Counted from the stretch's first letter, positions 16,647 to 25,524 are shown. The stretch: 64,000 bases of DNA from Bacteroidia bacterium (GCA_030428865.1 JAUIEK010000001.1:248001-312000), one strand, 5' to 3'. Notes: a model not told the origin generated them from the sequence alone. Made by a program: numbers and translations.

Positions 16647-17975
16647 TTGGAACCAGAACCCCTTCTCGCATTCTTCTCTTTTTTAACAGTTGATTCTTTC
16701 TCTGTTTTTAATATCATTTCACTGTTGGTTTTGCTCTTTTGTTCTGCTTTAATCTCAGGAACAGAAGTTGCTTTTTTTTCTCTTTCAAAATTAGAACTAG
16801 ACCAGCTCTCTCAAGAGTCAAAGGGAGAAAATTTAGTTGTTACACTATTAGAAAGACCAAAAAAACTTTTAGCAACTATTTTAATAACCAACAACTTTAT
16901 AAACATCTTAATAGTATTGTTATTTGCCTCTTTTGGAGATGTCTATTTTCGTGATTTCAGTTATACATTTAACTTATATTTTGTAGAGGTTTCTGCTCGT
17001 TTCTTAATCGAGATTGTTTTGGTCACATCATTAATATTGTTGTTTGGTGAAGTTTTACCAAAAGTTTACGCATCCAGAAAAACAAAAGAGTTTGCCAGTT
17101 TTATGGCAAAACCTATAGGAGTGTTAAGCTATTTTTGTACGCCTTTTAGCATTCCTTTAATCAAATTGACAAAAATTATAGAAAAAAGGTTAGACGTAAA
17201 AAAGAATGATTTATCCGTAGAAACTTTGTCGCAAGTATTAGAGTTAACATCAGATGAAAGTACTTCTGTAGAAGAGAAAAAAATATTAGAAGGAATTGTA
17301 AGTTTTGGTAATACAGAAACGGTGCAAATCATGAAACCTCGCATTGATATTTTTGCTATTTCAACAAAAGATTCGTTTGACACTGTTGTGAAAAATATTC
17401 TTAAGCAAGGCTATTCGAGAAATCCAGTTTATGATGATACGATAGATAATATTATAGGTGTTTTATATGCAAAAGATTTGCTTGCTCATTTACATAAAAA
17501 AACGTTTGATTGGCAAAAAGTGTTGAGAGAGCCATACTTTGTTCCGGAAAATAAGAAGTTAGATGATCTTTTGGCTGAGTTTAGAGTAAAGAAAAATCAT
17601 TTAGCAATTGTGGTTGATGAATATGGAGGAACTAGCGGAATAGTAACTCTTGAAGATGTTATTGAAGAGATTGTAGGAGATATTAATGATGAGTTTGATG
17701 ATGATGATTTAGTATACTCTAAAATAGATCAGAATAATTACGTTTTTGAAGGAAAAGTGAGTATCAAAGATTTTTGTAGAGTATTAGATATAGATGAAAA
17801 TGATTTTGAAGAAGATAAAGGAGAATCTGAAACGCTTGCTGGTTTTATTTTAGAAATACATGGAAAATTTCCTAAAAAAAATGAAGTAATACAATACAAG
17901 AAATTATCGTTTACTATAGAGGTAATTGATAAAAAAAGGATCAAACAGATAAAAGTCAGTAGATTACATGTATAA
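16647..17975 (+). CDS. gldE: gliding motility-associated protein GldE
   Basis: A 442-residue CNNM/CorC (HlyC) family membrane protein required, with GldD, for efficient gliding in Flavobacterium johnsoniae. An N-terminal DUF21 transmembrane domain has about four hydrophobic segments (SVFNIISLLVLLFCSALISG; TILITNNFINILIVLLFASF). Then come two CBS domains (residues about 210-330; IMKPRIDIFAI and HLAIVVDEYGGTSGIVTLED) and a C-terminal CorC/HlyC domain. The start is TTG at 16647: the resulting M-E-P-E-P matches the short N-terminus of relatives, and no ATG lies before the first membrane segment. Its end overlaps gldD by 8 nt. CNNM relatives move Mg2+, but transport by GldE is not established. Confidence 0.94.
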   Translation: MEPEPLLAFFSFLTVDSFSVFNIISLLVLLFCSALISGTEVAFFSLSKLELDQLSQESKGENLVVTLLERPKKLLATILITNNFINILIVLLFASFGDVYFRDFSYTFNLYFVEVSARFLIEIVLVTSLILLFGEVLPKVYASRKTKEFASFMAKPIGVLSYFCTPFSIPLIKLTKIIEKRLDVKKNDLSVETLSQVLELTSDESTSVEEKKILEGIVSFGNTETVQIMKPRIDIFAISTKDSFDTVVKNILKQGYSRNPVYDDTIDNIIGVLYAKDLLAHLHKKTFDWQKVLREPYFVPENKKLDDLLAEFRVKKNHLAIVVDEYGGTSGIVTLEDVIEEIVGDINDEFDDDDLVYSKIDQNNYVFEGKVSIKDFCRVLDIDENDFEEDKGESETLAGFILEIHGKFPKKNEVIQYKKLSFTIEVIDKKRIKQIKVSRLHV

Positions 17976-18525
17976 AAGTTTACAGCTTTTTCTTTTAGTT
18001 AGTTTGTGCTTTGCTTGTAAAGAGGAGTTTTTGCCAAAACCCAAAGCTTACCTAGATCTTACTTATCCTGAAAAATCATACAAACCGCTATTTATTGAAA
18101 AGCCATACACCTTTTTAATAACTGATCAGGCAGTAATTAAAGAAGAGCCAAATGATTGGCTAAAAATTTTGTATCCAAAGTTAAAAGCTTCTATAGACAT
18201 TACGTATTTTAAAGTAGATAATAACGTAAGAGAGCTAATACAAGAATCAGAAAAACTGGTATTTGAGCATACAATAAAAGCCGAAAAAATTTCGTCAAAA
18301 GATTTTTTAAATACAGAAAAAAAAGTATTTGGTACGCTGTATGAAATTTCAGGAAACGCAGCATCTCAAATACAATTTCATCTAACGGATAGCTCTCGTA
18401 ATTTTATGAAAGGAGCATTGTATTTCTATGCTAAACCGAATTATGACTCGGTTCTGCCAGCTGTAGATTATATTAAAAAAGATATTATTAAATTGGTTGA
18501 AACATTAGAATGGAAAGAAAATTAG
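17968..18525 (+). CDS. gldD: gliding motility lipoprotein GldD
   Basis: A 185-residue lipoprotein essential for gliding and chitin use in F. johnsoniae. The type II signal peptide is MYKSLQLFLLVSLCFAC with the lipobox cysteine at residue 17, followed by KEEFLPKPKAYLDLTYP, typical of GldD. It overlaps gldE by 8 nt (translational coupling). Its TAG overlaps the last codon of the convergent heme A synthase gene by 4 nt. Its exact biochemical role is unknown; with GldE it may support T9SS/gliding machinery assembly. Confidence 0.94.
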   Translation: MYKSLQLFLLVSLCFACKEEFLPKPKAYLDLTYPEKSYKPLFIEKPYTFLITDQAVIKEEPNDWLKILYPKLKASIDITYFKVDNNVRELIQESEKLVFEHTIKAEKISSKDFLNTEKKVFGTLYEISGNAASQIQFHLTDSSRNFMKGALYFYAKPNYDSVLPAVDYIKKDIIKLVETLEWKEN

Positions 18526-19547
18526 GTGACAATTTTGTTTCTTCTTGATTGCATCCATAGGTAAAATTGTACTCCAAAAAGTAAGGCTCCAGACAAAAGA
18601 TGAACAGCTTGTGTTCCTATTGGAAAATCTGCATAATACATTAGAATTCCTGTAACAGTTTCTAAGATTAACAAAACCATTACCCAATTAATTAAGTGAT
18701 AACCCAATTTTTTTATCTGATTTAGATAATACAGGAATCCATTAATTAGAATAATAGCAATGGTAAAGGAGCGATGAAAGTAGAATTTAAGATTAGGGTT
18801 CATTAAACTATACTCCTTGTTTTCAAAACCAAAAAATTTGATTTGCTCATCAATAAATTGTCTTACCTGAGTTCCTAAAGCTATTTGGATTAATGAAAAT
18901 ATTACAGATATTATTAAAAGATTGTTGAATAAAGTATGATGTGAGTAGGTTTTCTTTTTATTAGAAACTATAAATAAAAGTCGTAAAACAAGGGCAACAA
19001 TTATCAGTCCGATTACCATGTGTATGGTGATTATGGTGGGTTTTAGGTTTGTGTCTACTACCATTTTACCCAAAACAGCTTCTACGAGCATCAAGAAAAA
19101 TGCAACAAAAGAAATAATAGGAATCCATTTATTTTCTTTTCTAAATCGTAACGATCCTATTAATAAAAAAAGAAAAACAAAACCTGAAATTACTGTGGTC
19201 ATTCGGTTGATATATTCCGTCCATGTATGAAACGTGTTAAAAACAGCATAGTCATGCTTTGTGTATTTCTCCCAGTTTTCAAGATCGAATTGCTCGCCTG
19301 TTTTTACAGGCTTTGTAGCAACATATAGAGCTTTATCTTTTACAATAATCACTCCTTTTTTATAAGTTTTGTTTGGTTGCCATGTTATTTGATCTTCTGA
19401 TGTAGGAGGAATATAATATCCAAAGCATTTAGGCCAATCGGGGCATCCCATTCCAGAGCCTGTCATACGAACAAAGGAACCAGCTAGGAAAATTAGATAA
19501 AGACTAATAAGTGTAATTTTAACAATAAGAGGGAACCGCTTTTTCAT
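18522..19547 (-). CDS. ctaA: heme A synthase (COX15/CtaA family)
   Basis: A 341-residue inner-membrane enzyme that oxidises heme O to heme A for cytochrome c oxidase. It has eight hydrophobic segments and the conserved GSGMGCPDWPKCFGYYIPP loop with two cysteines. Haem-ligand histidines appear in FHTWTEYINRMTTVISG, TIITIHMVIGL, FHRSFTIAII and GTQAVHLLSGALLFG. The first periplasmic loop is extended by about 60 residues, normal for this phylum. I used the ATG at 19547: the frame opens 8 codons earlier, but a TATCTTTG promoter element (19569-19576) would overlap that longer start. It serves the oxidase encoded near 63 kb. It converges on gldD with a 4-nt overlap. Confidence 0.93.
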   Translation of the reverse strand: MKKRFPLIVKITLISLYLIFLAGSFVRMTGSGMGCPDWPKCFGYYIPPTSEDQITWQPNKTYKKGVIIVKDKALYVATKPVKTGEQFDLENWEKYTKHDYAVFNTFHTWTEYINRMTTVISGFVFLFLLIGSLRFRKENKWIPIISFVAFFLMLVEAVLGKMVVDTNLKPTIITIHMVIGLIIVALVLRLLFIVSNKKKTYSHHTLFNNLLIISVIFSLIQIALGTQVRQFIDEQIKFFGFENKEYSLMNPNLKFYFHRSFTIAIILINGFLYYLNQIKKLGYHLINWVMVLLILETVTGILMYYADFPIGTQAVHLLSGALLFGVQFYLWMQSRRNKIVT

Positions 19548-19568
19548 GCTAAAAAAAAGTATTTCTTG

Positions 19569-19576
19569 CAAAGATA
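19569..19576 (-). promoter_or_regulatory. -7 element for heme A synthase gene
   Basis: TATCTTTG on the minus strand. The predicted start near 19562 leaves a leader of about 15 nt. Confidence 0.5.
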
Positions 19577-19590
19577 TTTTAAAACCTATA

Positions 19591-19618
19591 AAAAAGGCTT
19601 CTAAAAATTAGAAGCCTT
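19591..19618 (-). terminator. terminator after metal-binding lipoprotein gene
   Basis: 11-bp stem AAGGCTTCTAA / TTAGAAGCCTT with a 3-nt loop. On the minus strand it ends in a T-run. It lies 27 nt beyond the stop of the lipoprotein gene and upstream of the ctaA promoter. Confidence 0.85.
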
Positions 19619-19644
19619 AATTTATTGAATAGTAATTTTTAAAC

Positions 19645-19986
19645 TTATTTTTCTGCTTGCAATTCTGAGGCTTTATACAAATCACCTCCAGCAATTCCGT
19701 CAATAAAACTAATCAGTTCTTTTTTAGATATTTGGTTTGCATCAAATTTTACTGTTGCAATACTATCAGAAAACACAACTTTTGCAGAGCTAACCCCTTC
19801 TTTTTTTGAGAGTTTAGATTGAATTGTTTTTGCGCAACCAATCTCACATGTCATGCCAGAAATATGAAAAGAAGCTGTTTCTGTTTTAATCGCTATAACC
19901 TCTTTTTTATCTGCCTTTTTTTCTTTACATGCAGACAAAGCTGTTATTATAAAGACAAGAAGTGTGAGAATTTTAAAAAATTTCAT
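19645..19986 (-). CDS. heavy-metal-associated (HMA) domain lipoprotein
   Basis: A 113-residue predicted lipoprotein: signal MKFFKILTLLVFIITALSAC with the lipobox cysteine at residue 20, then a charged spacer and an HMA ferredoxin-like domain. The metal site is G-M-T-C-E-I-G-C; the usual HMA motif is GMTCxxC, and here the two cysteines are separated by three residues. The later SSAKVVFSDSIATVKFDANQ and LISFIDGI segments fit the HMA fold. It probably binds copper or another soft metal outside the cytoplasm, anchored to a membrane. Proximity to heme A synthase suggests a link to oxidase copper supply, but that is inference. It has its own promoter element and terminator. Confidence 0.87.
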   Translation of the reverse strand: MKFFKILTLLVFIITALSACKEKKADKKEVIAIKTETASFHISGMTCEIGCAKTIQSKLSKKEGVSSAKVVFSDSIATVKFDANQISKKELISFIDGIAGGDLYKASELQAEK

Positions 19987-20014
19987 AATTACTTTTTATT
20001 ATGCTTGGATTGTG

Positions 20015-20022
20015 CAAATTTA
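20015..20022 (-). promoter_or_regulatory. -7 element for HMA lipoprotein gene
   Basis: TAAATTTG on the minus strand, 29 nt before the ATG at 19986. Confidence 0.45.
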
Positions 20023-20082
20023 TACATTAATGAAAAGATATTTAAAGAATTATTGGACTTTTGTATAGACCGAATTAAGCAT

Positions 20083-20955
20083 ATGAGTTCACAAAGTAAA
20101 AAGTGGCTAATTCTTATCATTTTAGCCTTTGTTTGGGGGAGTTCTTTCATTCTGATGAAAAAAGCCTTGTTGGGAGTAAACCAAGTTCAGTTAGGAGCAT
20201 TACGGATTTTAATAACGGCTGTATTTTTACTACTAATTGGGTTTAAAAGTCTGAAAAAAATAAAGAGAAGACATTGGAAATACATTATTTATACAGCTAT
20301 TTTAGGTACATTTTTTCCCGCTTTCTTATTTGCTTTTGCACTGAAAGAACTAGATAGCTCCATTGCTGCTATTTTAAATTCATTAACGCCCTTTAACACA
20401 TTTATTTTTGGAGTATTATTTTTTGGTTTTGTATTTAAAAAAAGACAACTGATAGGAGTTTTTATCGGTCTTGTAGGAACGCTTTTATTGATTTTAAAAG
20501 GAGCATCTTTAAATCCAAATCAAAATTACTGGTATGTTCTATTGGTAATGATTGCTTCTATAGGATACGCTCTCAATGTAAATATGATAAAAAAATACTT
20601 GAGTGATTTAAATGCACTATCTATAACAACAGGAAATTTTTTGGTAATGATATTGCCAACTTTTTTTGTATTGTATTATTCAGATTTTTTCTCTGAGTTT
20701 ACAATGACTGAAACGCAAATGGCTTCATTAGGATATATTTCTATTTTAGCAATCTTAGGAACCGGAATTGCTAAGATTTTATTTAACAAGTTGATTCAAA
20801 TTTCTACACCTGTTTTTTCATCTTCAGTTACATATCTAATCCCAATGGTTGCTGTGTTTTGGGGTTTGGTTGATGGAGAAAAGTTGAGCTTTGTACAATT
20901 AGTAGCAGGATGTATAATCTTATTAGGAGTTTATATTGTGAATAAATCAAAATAA
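20083..20955 (+). CDS. EamA/DMT family transporter
   Basis: A 290-residue inner-membrane protein with ten hydrophobic segments in two EamA repeats. The first contains WGSSFILMKKALLGVNQVQL and LRILITAVFLLLIGF; the second contains TAKILFNKL-like and VTYLIPMVAVFWGLVDGE. This is the drug/metabolite exporter pattern. The frame is open 88 codons upstream, but that stretch is antisense to the HMA gene and not membrane-like. The ATG at 20083 (MSSQSKKWLILIILAFVWG) begins right before the first membrane helix. It is monocistronic, with a strong terminator. Substrate unknown; some relatives export amino acids or nucleosides. Confidence 0.9.
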   Translation: MSSQSKKWLILIILAFVWGSSFILMKKALLGVNQVQLGALRILITAVFLLLIGFKSLKKIKRRHWKYIIYTAILGTFFPAFLFAFALKELDSSIAAILNSLTPFNTFIFGVLFFGFVFKKRQLIGVFIGLVGTLLLILKGASLNPNQNYWYVLLVMIASIGYALNVNMIKKYLSDLNALSITTGNFLVMILPTFFVLYYSDFFSEFTMTETQMASLGYISILAILGTGIAKILFNKLIQISTPVFSSSVTYLIPMVAVFWGLVDGEKLSFVQLVAGCIILLGVYIVNKSK

Positions 20956-20985
20956 AACTGCTCATGGAAAACATGAGCAGTTTTT
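20955..20985 (+). terminator. terminator after EamA transporter gene
   Basis: ACTGCTCATG-GAAAA-CATGAGCAGT followed by T5, starting right at the stop codon. Confidence 0.85.
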
Positions 20986-21036
20986 GAAATTATTCTTGTT
21001 TGTTTTTAATTCTATGTAAAAAGAACAAGAGTTTTT

Positions 21037-23094
21037 TTATTTAAAGTCGTTATCCGTTACTTCTTGGTTTATTTTGATTTCTTTGATTTCAAAATTAAGT
21101 GTCATAGGACCATTTGCTTGTTCCATTTTATGAGGAAATTTAATTCCGTCAACTTCTTTATAGTTTGAAAAAACAGTAGGCACTTGCGTTGTTTTTCCAT
21201 TTGCTTCAATAGTCTTTATCTCTTGAATTTTTAATCCTGACGCTATATCATAAAAAGCCTCTATATCATTAAGTTTAACAACATACGCTTTTTTTCCATT
21301 TACAGATTCTATACGATCTAGTTTACCTACTTTGTACGCTTCGTCTGCAAAAGGCATTGTTTGGTTTTTAGATTTTTCAAGTTCTGTTCCTTCGAGAGGC
21401 TTTTTTTGACCTCTAGCCTCGGCATACCCTGTTTTACCATCAAACACTTGTTTTTGATAAACTTGTCCGTTAACCTTTATCGTATTTGCCTCTTTATTAG
21501 GGGCGGCAGTTTTAGTAATAAGTTCTACAGCCATACCTTGAATACTTGCAGTATAAACTTTCATCACAGTTTTTGCAGATTTCACTGTACTAATGCCTCC
21601 AATTGCTTTATAATAATTATCAATAACAGATGTAGCTGTAAGGCCATCAGGAATAGGTAAGCTCATTTCTGGCTTTTCTGTTGGATTTCCGTACTTGTCA
21701 TAATACTTAATTATGTAATCAGAGTTTTTTTCCAAGTTTTTTAGAACATCCATTCCCTTACCTGTAATGATAATTCTTGCTTGATCTCCTCTAAAATATT
21801 TAATGGCAGCATTTTGAACATCTTCCAATGTAACAGCATTGATATTTGCTAAGTAATTTTCATAGAAATTATCTGGTAGATTATAAATTTCTTTATTTAA
21901 TGCAAACCTAGCAGCTGTAGATGGGTTTTGTGCATTAATAACAAAACTACCAATGTAATTTTGTTTTGCATTTTCAAGCTCTTCTTGTGTTGCTTTTTTA
22001 TATCGGATTTTGTTTATTTCTTTCATCAATTCAACAACTGAGCTATCTGTTACCATGTTTCTTACACTAGCAGCAGCTCTAAATCTACCAACATATCTAC
22101 TTTGTGAAACACTAGAGTAGGAACCGTAAGTATAACCCTTGTCTTCTCTTAAATTCATAAAAAGTCTAGCAGTTGCACCACCTCCTAAAATTTGATTTGC
22201 CAATAAAGCAGCAAAGTAATCTTTATCACCTAAAGTAAGATCAACCGAATTAATAACGGATACTTCTGATTGAACGGCGTTTGGCATGTTAATAAAATTG
22301 ATCTCTGTTGTTTTTACATTTTTTACTTGAGGCAGAGTAGATTCAGGAATCACGCCAGCTTCCCAATCCTCAAATAATGTTTTTACTTGCTTTTTAATAT
22401 CTTTTGGATCGATGTCTCCGTTAATGATTAGGTAAGCGTTATTTGGTTTAAAATAAGTGGCGTATTCTTTTTTAACATCTTCTAGTGTGATGTTTTTAAT
22501 ACTTTCTTTAGAAGTAAACTCTCCAAAAGGATGGTTTTTACCGTATGTCAAGACACCTTCTACTCGCCTTGCGGCAGCAGTTACACTTTTTTCGTCAGAT
22601 TTTAAATGATCTAAAGTTACTGTAACTTCTTTGTCAAATTCTTCTTGCGTAAAGATAGGGTTCTTTACTCCATCTGCCATTAAACTGAGGACTTCTGGAA
22701 AATATCTTTTTAAGGAAGAAGCAAAAGCATTTGAGCTACCAAAAGAAATTCTAGCTCCCATAAAATCTACTTTTTCGTTAAAATCATCTTTAGATATATT
22801 CGAAGTTCCTCGTCCTAATAAGCTCCCCATCAAAGAGGGTAATCCTGTTTTATTTCCTTCCAGTTTTGGCGGGTTATCAATAGTTAATGTGGCAGATGCC
22901 CTAGGTAGCTTATGGTTTTCTACCATAATTACGGTAAGACCATTTTTTAACTTAAATTTTTCTGCTTTACCTAGAATTACTTTTGGAGCTGGTCCTGATT
23001 TTGGCATTTGACTTCTATCAATCTGTGCATTAACAGTAACTGACATTACTATAAATGCAATAATGGATAATATTTTTGTTTTCATAATATTCAT
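21037..23094 (-). CDS. M16 family peptidase, non-catalytic type with C-terminal extension
   Basis: A 685-residue exported protein (signal MKTKILSIIAFIVMSVTVNAQ; the ATG at 23085 is an alternative start). It has two M16 domains. The zinc motif HxxEH expected near residue 75 is absent: the place is taken by GLPSLMGSLLGRGTSNISKD. The second domain keeps the R/Y substrate-positioning block TARLFMNLREDKGYTYGSYS. Together with the neighbour that has the zinc site, this is the active/inactive pair seen in mitochondrial-processing-like M16B peptidases. Residues about 480-685 form an additional beta-rich domain (TVMKVYTASIQGMAVELITK) resembling outer-membrane lipoprotein-carrier-like domains, common in Bacteroidota. 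It lies 13 nt downstream of the partner. Natural substrates are unknown. Confidence 0.92.
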   Translation of the reverse strand: MNIMKTKILSIIAFIVMSVTVNAQIDRSQMPKSGPAPKVILGKAEKFKLKNGLTVIMVENHKLPRASATLTIDNPPKLEGNKTGLPSLMGSLLGRGTSNISKDDFNEKVDFMGARISFGSSNAFASSLKRYFPEVLSLMADGVKNPIFTQEEFDKEVTVTLDHLKSDEKSVTAAARRVEGVLTYGKNHPFGEFTSKESIKNITLEDVKKEYATYFKPNNAYLIINGDIDPKDIKKQVKTLFEDWEAGVIPESTLPQVKNVKTTEINFINMPNAVQSEVSVINSVDLTLGDKDYFAALLANQILGGGATARLFMNLREDKGYTYGSYSSVSQSRYVGRFRAAASVRNMVTDSSVVELMKEINKIRYKKATQEELENAKQNYIGSFVINAQNPSTAARFALNKEIYNLPDNFYENYLANINAVTLEDVQNAAIKYFRGDQARIIITGKGMDVLKNLEKNSDYIIKYYDKYGNPTEKPEMSLPIPDGLTATSVIDNYYKAIGGISTVKSAKTVMKVYTASIQGMAVELITKTAAPNKEANTIKVNGQVYQKQVFDGKTGYAEARGQKKPLEGTELEKSKNQTMPFADEAYKVGKLDRIESVNGKKAYVVKLNDIEAFYDIASGLKIQEIKTIEANGKTTQVPTVFSNYKEVDGIKFPHKMEQANGPMTLNFEIKEIKINQEVTDNDFK

Positions 23095-23107
23095 TGTCTT
23101 TTTACTG

Positions 23108-24427
23108 TTATTTTTTATCAGATTCTGGCAGGTACTCTAAAACAAGCCTTTGATTAGAATTTAAGTATTTTCTAGCTACTTCTCTAATTTCTTCTCTTGT
23201 GATAGATCGATAAATATCAATTTCAGTGTTAATAAGGTTGGTATCACCATATAAAAGGTGGTATCTGGCCAAAGAGTTTGCGATTCCCTCTACGCTAGAG
23301 TTAGAGTTTACAAAATTGTTTTCAAATTGATTTTGCAGTTTTTGATAGTCTTTTTCTGAGATTAATTCTGCTTGAACTTTTTTAATTTCCACATCCATCT
23401 CTGCTAGCACATCTTGAATTTTATTATCTCCTTGTGGTAAGGCAAATAATACATATGTACCATAATCTTCCTGACTTAAATTAATAGCCCCAACTTGTAG
23501 CGCCATTTTTTTTGTGTCAACTAATTTTTTATAAAGTACAGAACTTCTACCCCCGCTCAAGTAAGAAGAAAGCATGTCTAAAACTCGTGAATCTCTTGTT
23601 TTCATGGATGGTGTTCTGTAAGCGGCAGTAATAGCAGGGATTTGGATGTTTGGATCGTATGCTTTTGCGTTAATTGTTTTTGTGATTGGGTCTTCTTTTG
23701 GGAAGTTTCGTACAATGTCATTTCCTCTAGGAATAGATCCAAAATAATCTTGAATCATTTTTTTAACATCTTTTTTATTAATGTCTCCTGCAACAACTAA
23801 AGTGGCATTGTTTGGCACGTAATACTTTTTGTTAAATGCAAGAAACTCCTCTAATGTAGCAGCATCTAAATGCTCCATTTTTCCAATAGTGGTTCCTTTG
23901 TATGGATGCTTTTTAAACATATGTAGCTTTACGTTCTCAAGAAAACGAGAATAAGGTTGGTTATCTACGCGCAATCTTTTCTCTTCTTTTACCACTTCGT
24001 TTTGAGTATCTACACCACCTTGTTTAATAATAGGATGCAATAATCGTTCAGACTCCATCCATAATCCTAACTCTACTTTGTTAGATGGAAAAACCTCATA
24101 GTAATAAGTTCGATCATCTGTTGTGTTTGCATTGTTATTTCCTCCATTAGAAGAAACAATTTTAAACCATTCTCCTTTGCCTATGTTTTTAGTACCTTCA
24201 AATAACAAATGCTCAAAGAAGTGAGCCATTCCTGTTCTATCTGGTTGTTCATCTTTTGCACCTACGTGGTACATTACAGAGGTAATTACAACAGGGGCAG
24301 AGTTGTCTTGATGTAAAATGACATGCATTCCGTTATCTAAATCATATTCTTCAAAAGCTACCTGTTGAGCAACTGAAGAAAAGCTTACTAAGCATATTGT
24401 TAGTAGTGTTAACATAGTTTTTCTCAT
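23108..24427 (-). CDS. M16 family zinc metallopeptidase, catalytic subunit
   Basis: A 439-residue exported peptidase with signal MRKTMLTLLTICLVSFSSVAQ. I used the ATG at 24427: 13 additional upstream codons are not signal-like. The inverted zinc motif is intact (H-F-F-E-H in MAHFFEHLLFEGTKN), with the distal Glu in the following NEVVKEEKRLRVD region. The second M16 domain has GGRSSVLYKKLVDTKK and the C-terminal EYLPESDKK. It is the active partner of the non-catalytic M16 protein encoded 13 nt downstream; the two probably form a periplasmic heterodimer that degrades peptides. Confidence 0.94.
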   Translation of the reverse strand: MRKTMLTLLTICLVSFSSVAQQVAFEEYDLDNGMHVILHQDNSAPVVITSVMYHVGAKDEQPDRTGMAHFFEHLLFEGTKNIGKGEWFKIVSSNGGNNNANTTDDRTYYYEVFPSNKVELGLWMESERLLHPIIKQGGVDTQNEVVKEEKRLRVDNQPYSRFLENVKLHMFKKHPYKGTTIGKMEHLDAATLEEFLAFNKKYYVPNNATLVVAGDINKKDVKKMIQDYFGSIPRGNDIVRNFPKEDPITKTINAKAYDPNIQIPAITAAYRTPSMKTRDSRVLDMLSSYLSGGRSSVLYKKLVDTKKMALQVGAINLSQEDYGTYVLFALPQGDNKIQDVLAEMDVEIKKVQAELISEKDYQKLQNQFENNFVNSNSSVEGIANSLARYHLLYGDTNLINTEIDIYRSITREEIREVARKYLNSNQRLVLEYLPESDKK

Positions 24428-24506
24428 CGATCTTTGTTTAATTAATAATTCAATATTTTGACGCAAGATACTGTTATTTGTTACAGCAGCTTTTGTATGA
24501 GGGAAA

Positions 24507-24514
24507 CAAATTTA
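24507..24514 (-). promoter_or_regulatory. -7 element for the M16 operon
   Basis: TAAATTTG on the minus strand, giving a leader of about 73 nt before the ATG at 24427. Confidence 0.4.
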
Positions 24515-24602
24515 CTATTAAAAACTTAGTCATACAAAAAGCTTTTAACAGGCTTAAGTTTAAAAAATAAGTTGAATAGTTTTATTTTAATTACTTGCCT
24601 TA

Positions 24603-24660
24603 TTGTTTGTTATGAGAGAAAGATGTATATTTGCACCCGCATTTTCAATAATGAATGCGA
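24603..24660 (+). promoter_or_regulatory. promoter and leader hairpin of rplU-rpmA
   Basis: TTG (24603-24605) and TATATTTG (24626-24633), 20 nt apart, form a good Bacteroidota promoter. Downstream, CGCA..TTCA-ATAA-TGAA-TGCG (24638-24660) can fold as a bulged hairpin in the leader, a possible site for ribosomal-protein feedback. Confidence 0.5.
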
Positions 24661-24695
24661 AAAAATTAAATAAAAGCGAATTTAAATAGTAACCT

Positions 24696-25217
24696 ATGTA
24701 CGCAATTGTAGAGATAGCAGGGCAGCAGTTTAAAGTAGCAAAAGACCAAAAAGTTTACGTTCACCGTTTACAAGAAAAAGAAGGAGCAAAAGTAACTTTC
24801 GATAAAGTAATGCTTCTTGATGATAACGGTAAAGTAACAGTTGGCGCCCCAGCTATAGAAGGAGCCGCAGTAACGGCTAAAATTTTAGGTCACCTAAAAG
24901 GTGATAAAGTAATCGTTTTCAAAAAGAAAAGAAGAAAAGGTTACAGAAAGAAAAATGGTCATCGTCAGTTTTTAAGCGAAATTCAAATTGAAAATATCGC
25001 TGCTTCAGGCGCTAAGAAAGCAACAGCAAAAAAGGAAACAACTTCTAAAAAAGAAGTGAAAGCAGAAACTCCAAAAGCTGAAGTAAAAGAAACAACAGCA
25101 TCGAATGATTTGAGTTCTATGACTGTTGCAGAGTTAAAAGCTCTAGCAAAAGAAAAAGGTATCACAGGATATACTTCTCTTAAGAAAGCAGAGTTAATTG
25201 AAGTATTGAGTAAATAA
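24696..25217 (+). CDS. rplU: 50S ribosomal protein L21 with C-terminal Rho-N/SAP-like extension
   Basis: A 173-residue protein whose first 103 residues are ordinary bL21 ([20 protein letters not shown] through [20 protein letters not shown]), a large-subunit rRNA-binding protein. A Lys/Ala/Glu/Thr-rich linker (105-138) leads to a small helical domain at 139-173 ([32 protein letters not shown]). It matches the Rho N-terminal or SAP-like helix-extended-loop-helix pattern, which binds nucleic acid. bL21 elsewhere is about 103 residues, so the extension is a lineage trait. L27 follows after 26 nt. Confidence 0.95.
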   Translation: MYAIVEIAGQQFKVAKDQKVYVHRLQEKEGAKVTFDKVMLLDDNGKVTVGAPAIEGAAVTAKILGHLKGDKVIVFKKKRRKGYRKKNGHRQFLSEIQIENIAASGAKKATAKKETTSKKEVKAETPKAEVKETTASNDLSSMTVAELKALAKEKGITGYTSLKKAELIEVLSK

Positions 25218-25243
25218 AAATTCATTTTTAAAACCATAAAGAA

Positions 25244-25504
25244 ATGGCACATAAAAAAGGAGTTGGTAGTTCGAAAAACGGTAGAGAATCAGAATCGAAA
25301 CGATTAGGAGTAAAAATTTTTGGAGGACAAGCAGCTATAGCTGGTAACATAATTGTTCGTCAAAGAGGTACAAAACACTATCCTGGTGAGAATGTATATA
25401 TGGGTAAAGACCACACATTGCATGCACAGGTTGATGGTGTTGTTGAGTTTACAAAAAAGAAAGACAACAAGTCATATGTTTCTATAGTTCCTTTTGAAGC
25501 ATAA
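25244..25504 (+). CDS. rpmA: 50S ribosomal protein L27
   Basis: An 86-residue bL27, whose N-terminal arm reaches the peptidyl-transferase centre. It starts [20 protein letters not shown] and has the [17 protein letters not shown] and [12 protein letters not shown] signatures. No N-terminal pre-sequence of the Firmicutes kind is present: the mature A-H-K-K follows the initiator directly. It shares the rplU promoter and ends at a strong terminator. Confidence 0.97.
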   Translation: MAHKKGVGSSKNGRESESKRLGVKIFGGQAAIAGNIIVRQRGTKHYPGENVYMGKDHTLHAQVDGVVEFTKKKDNKSYVSIVPFEA

Positions 25505-25524
25505 GAAATAAGTTGATAAAAGTT

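Noticed and set aside
19819..20082. 88-codon upstream extension of the EamA transporter
   Set aside because: Antisense to the HMA lipoprotein gene, Cys- and Phe-rich, not like any EamA N-terminus. The ATG at 20083 starts right before the first helix.
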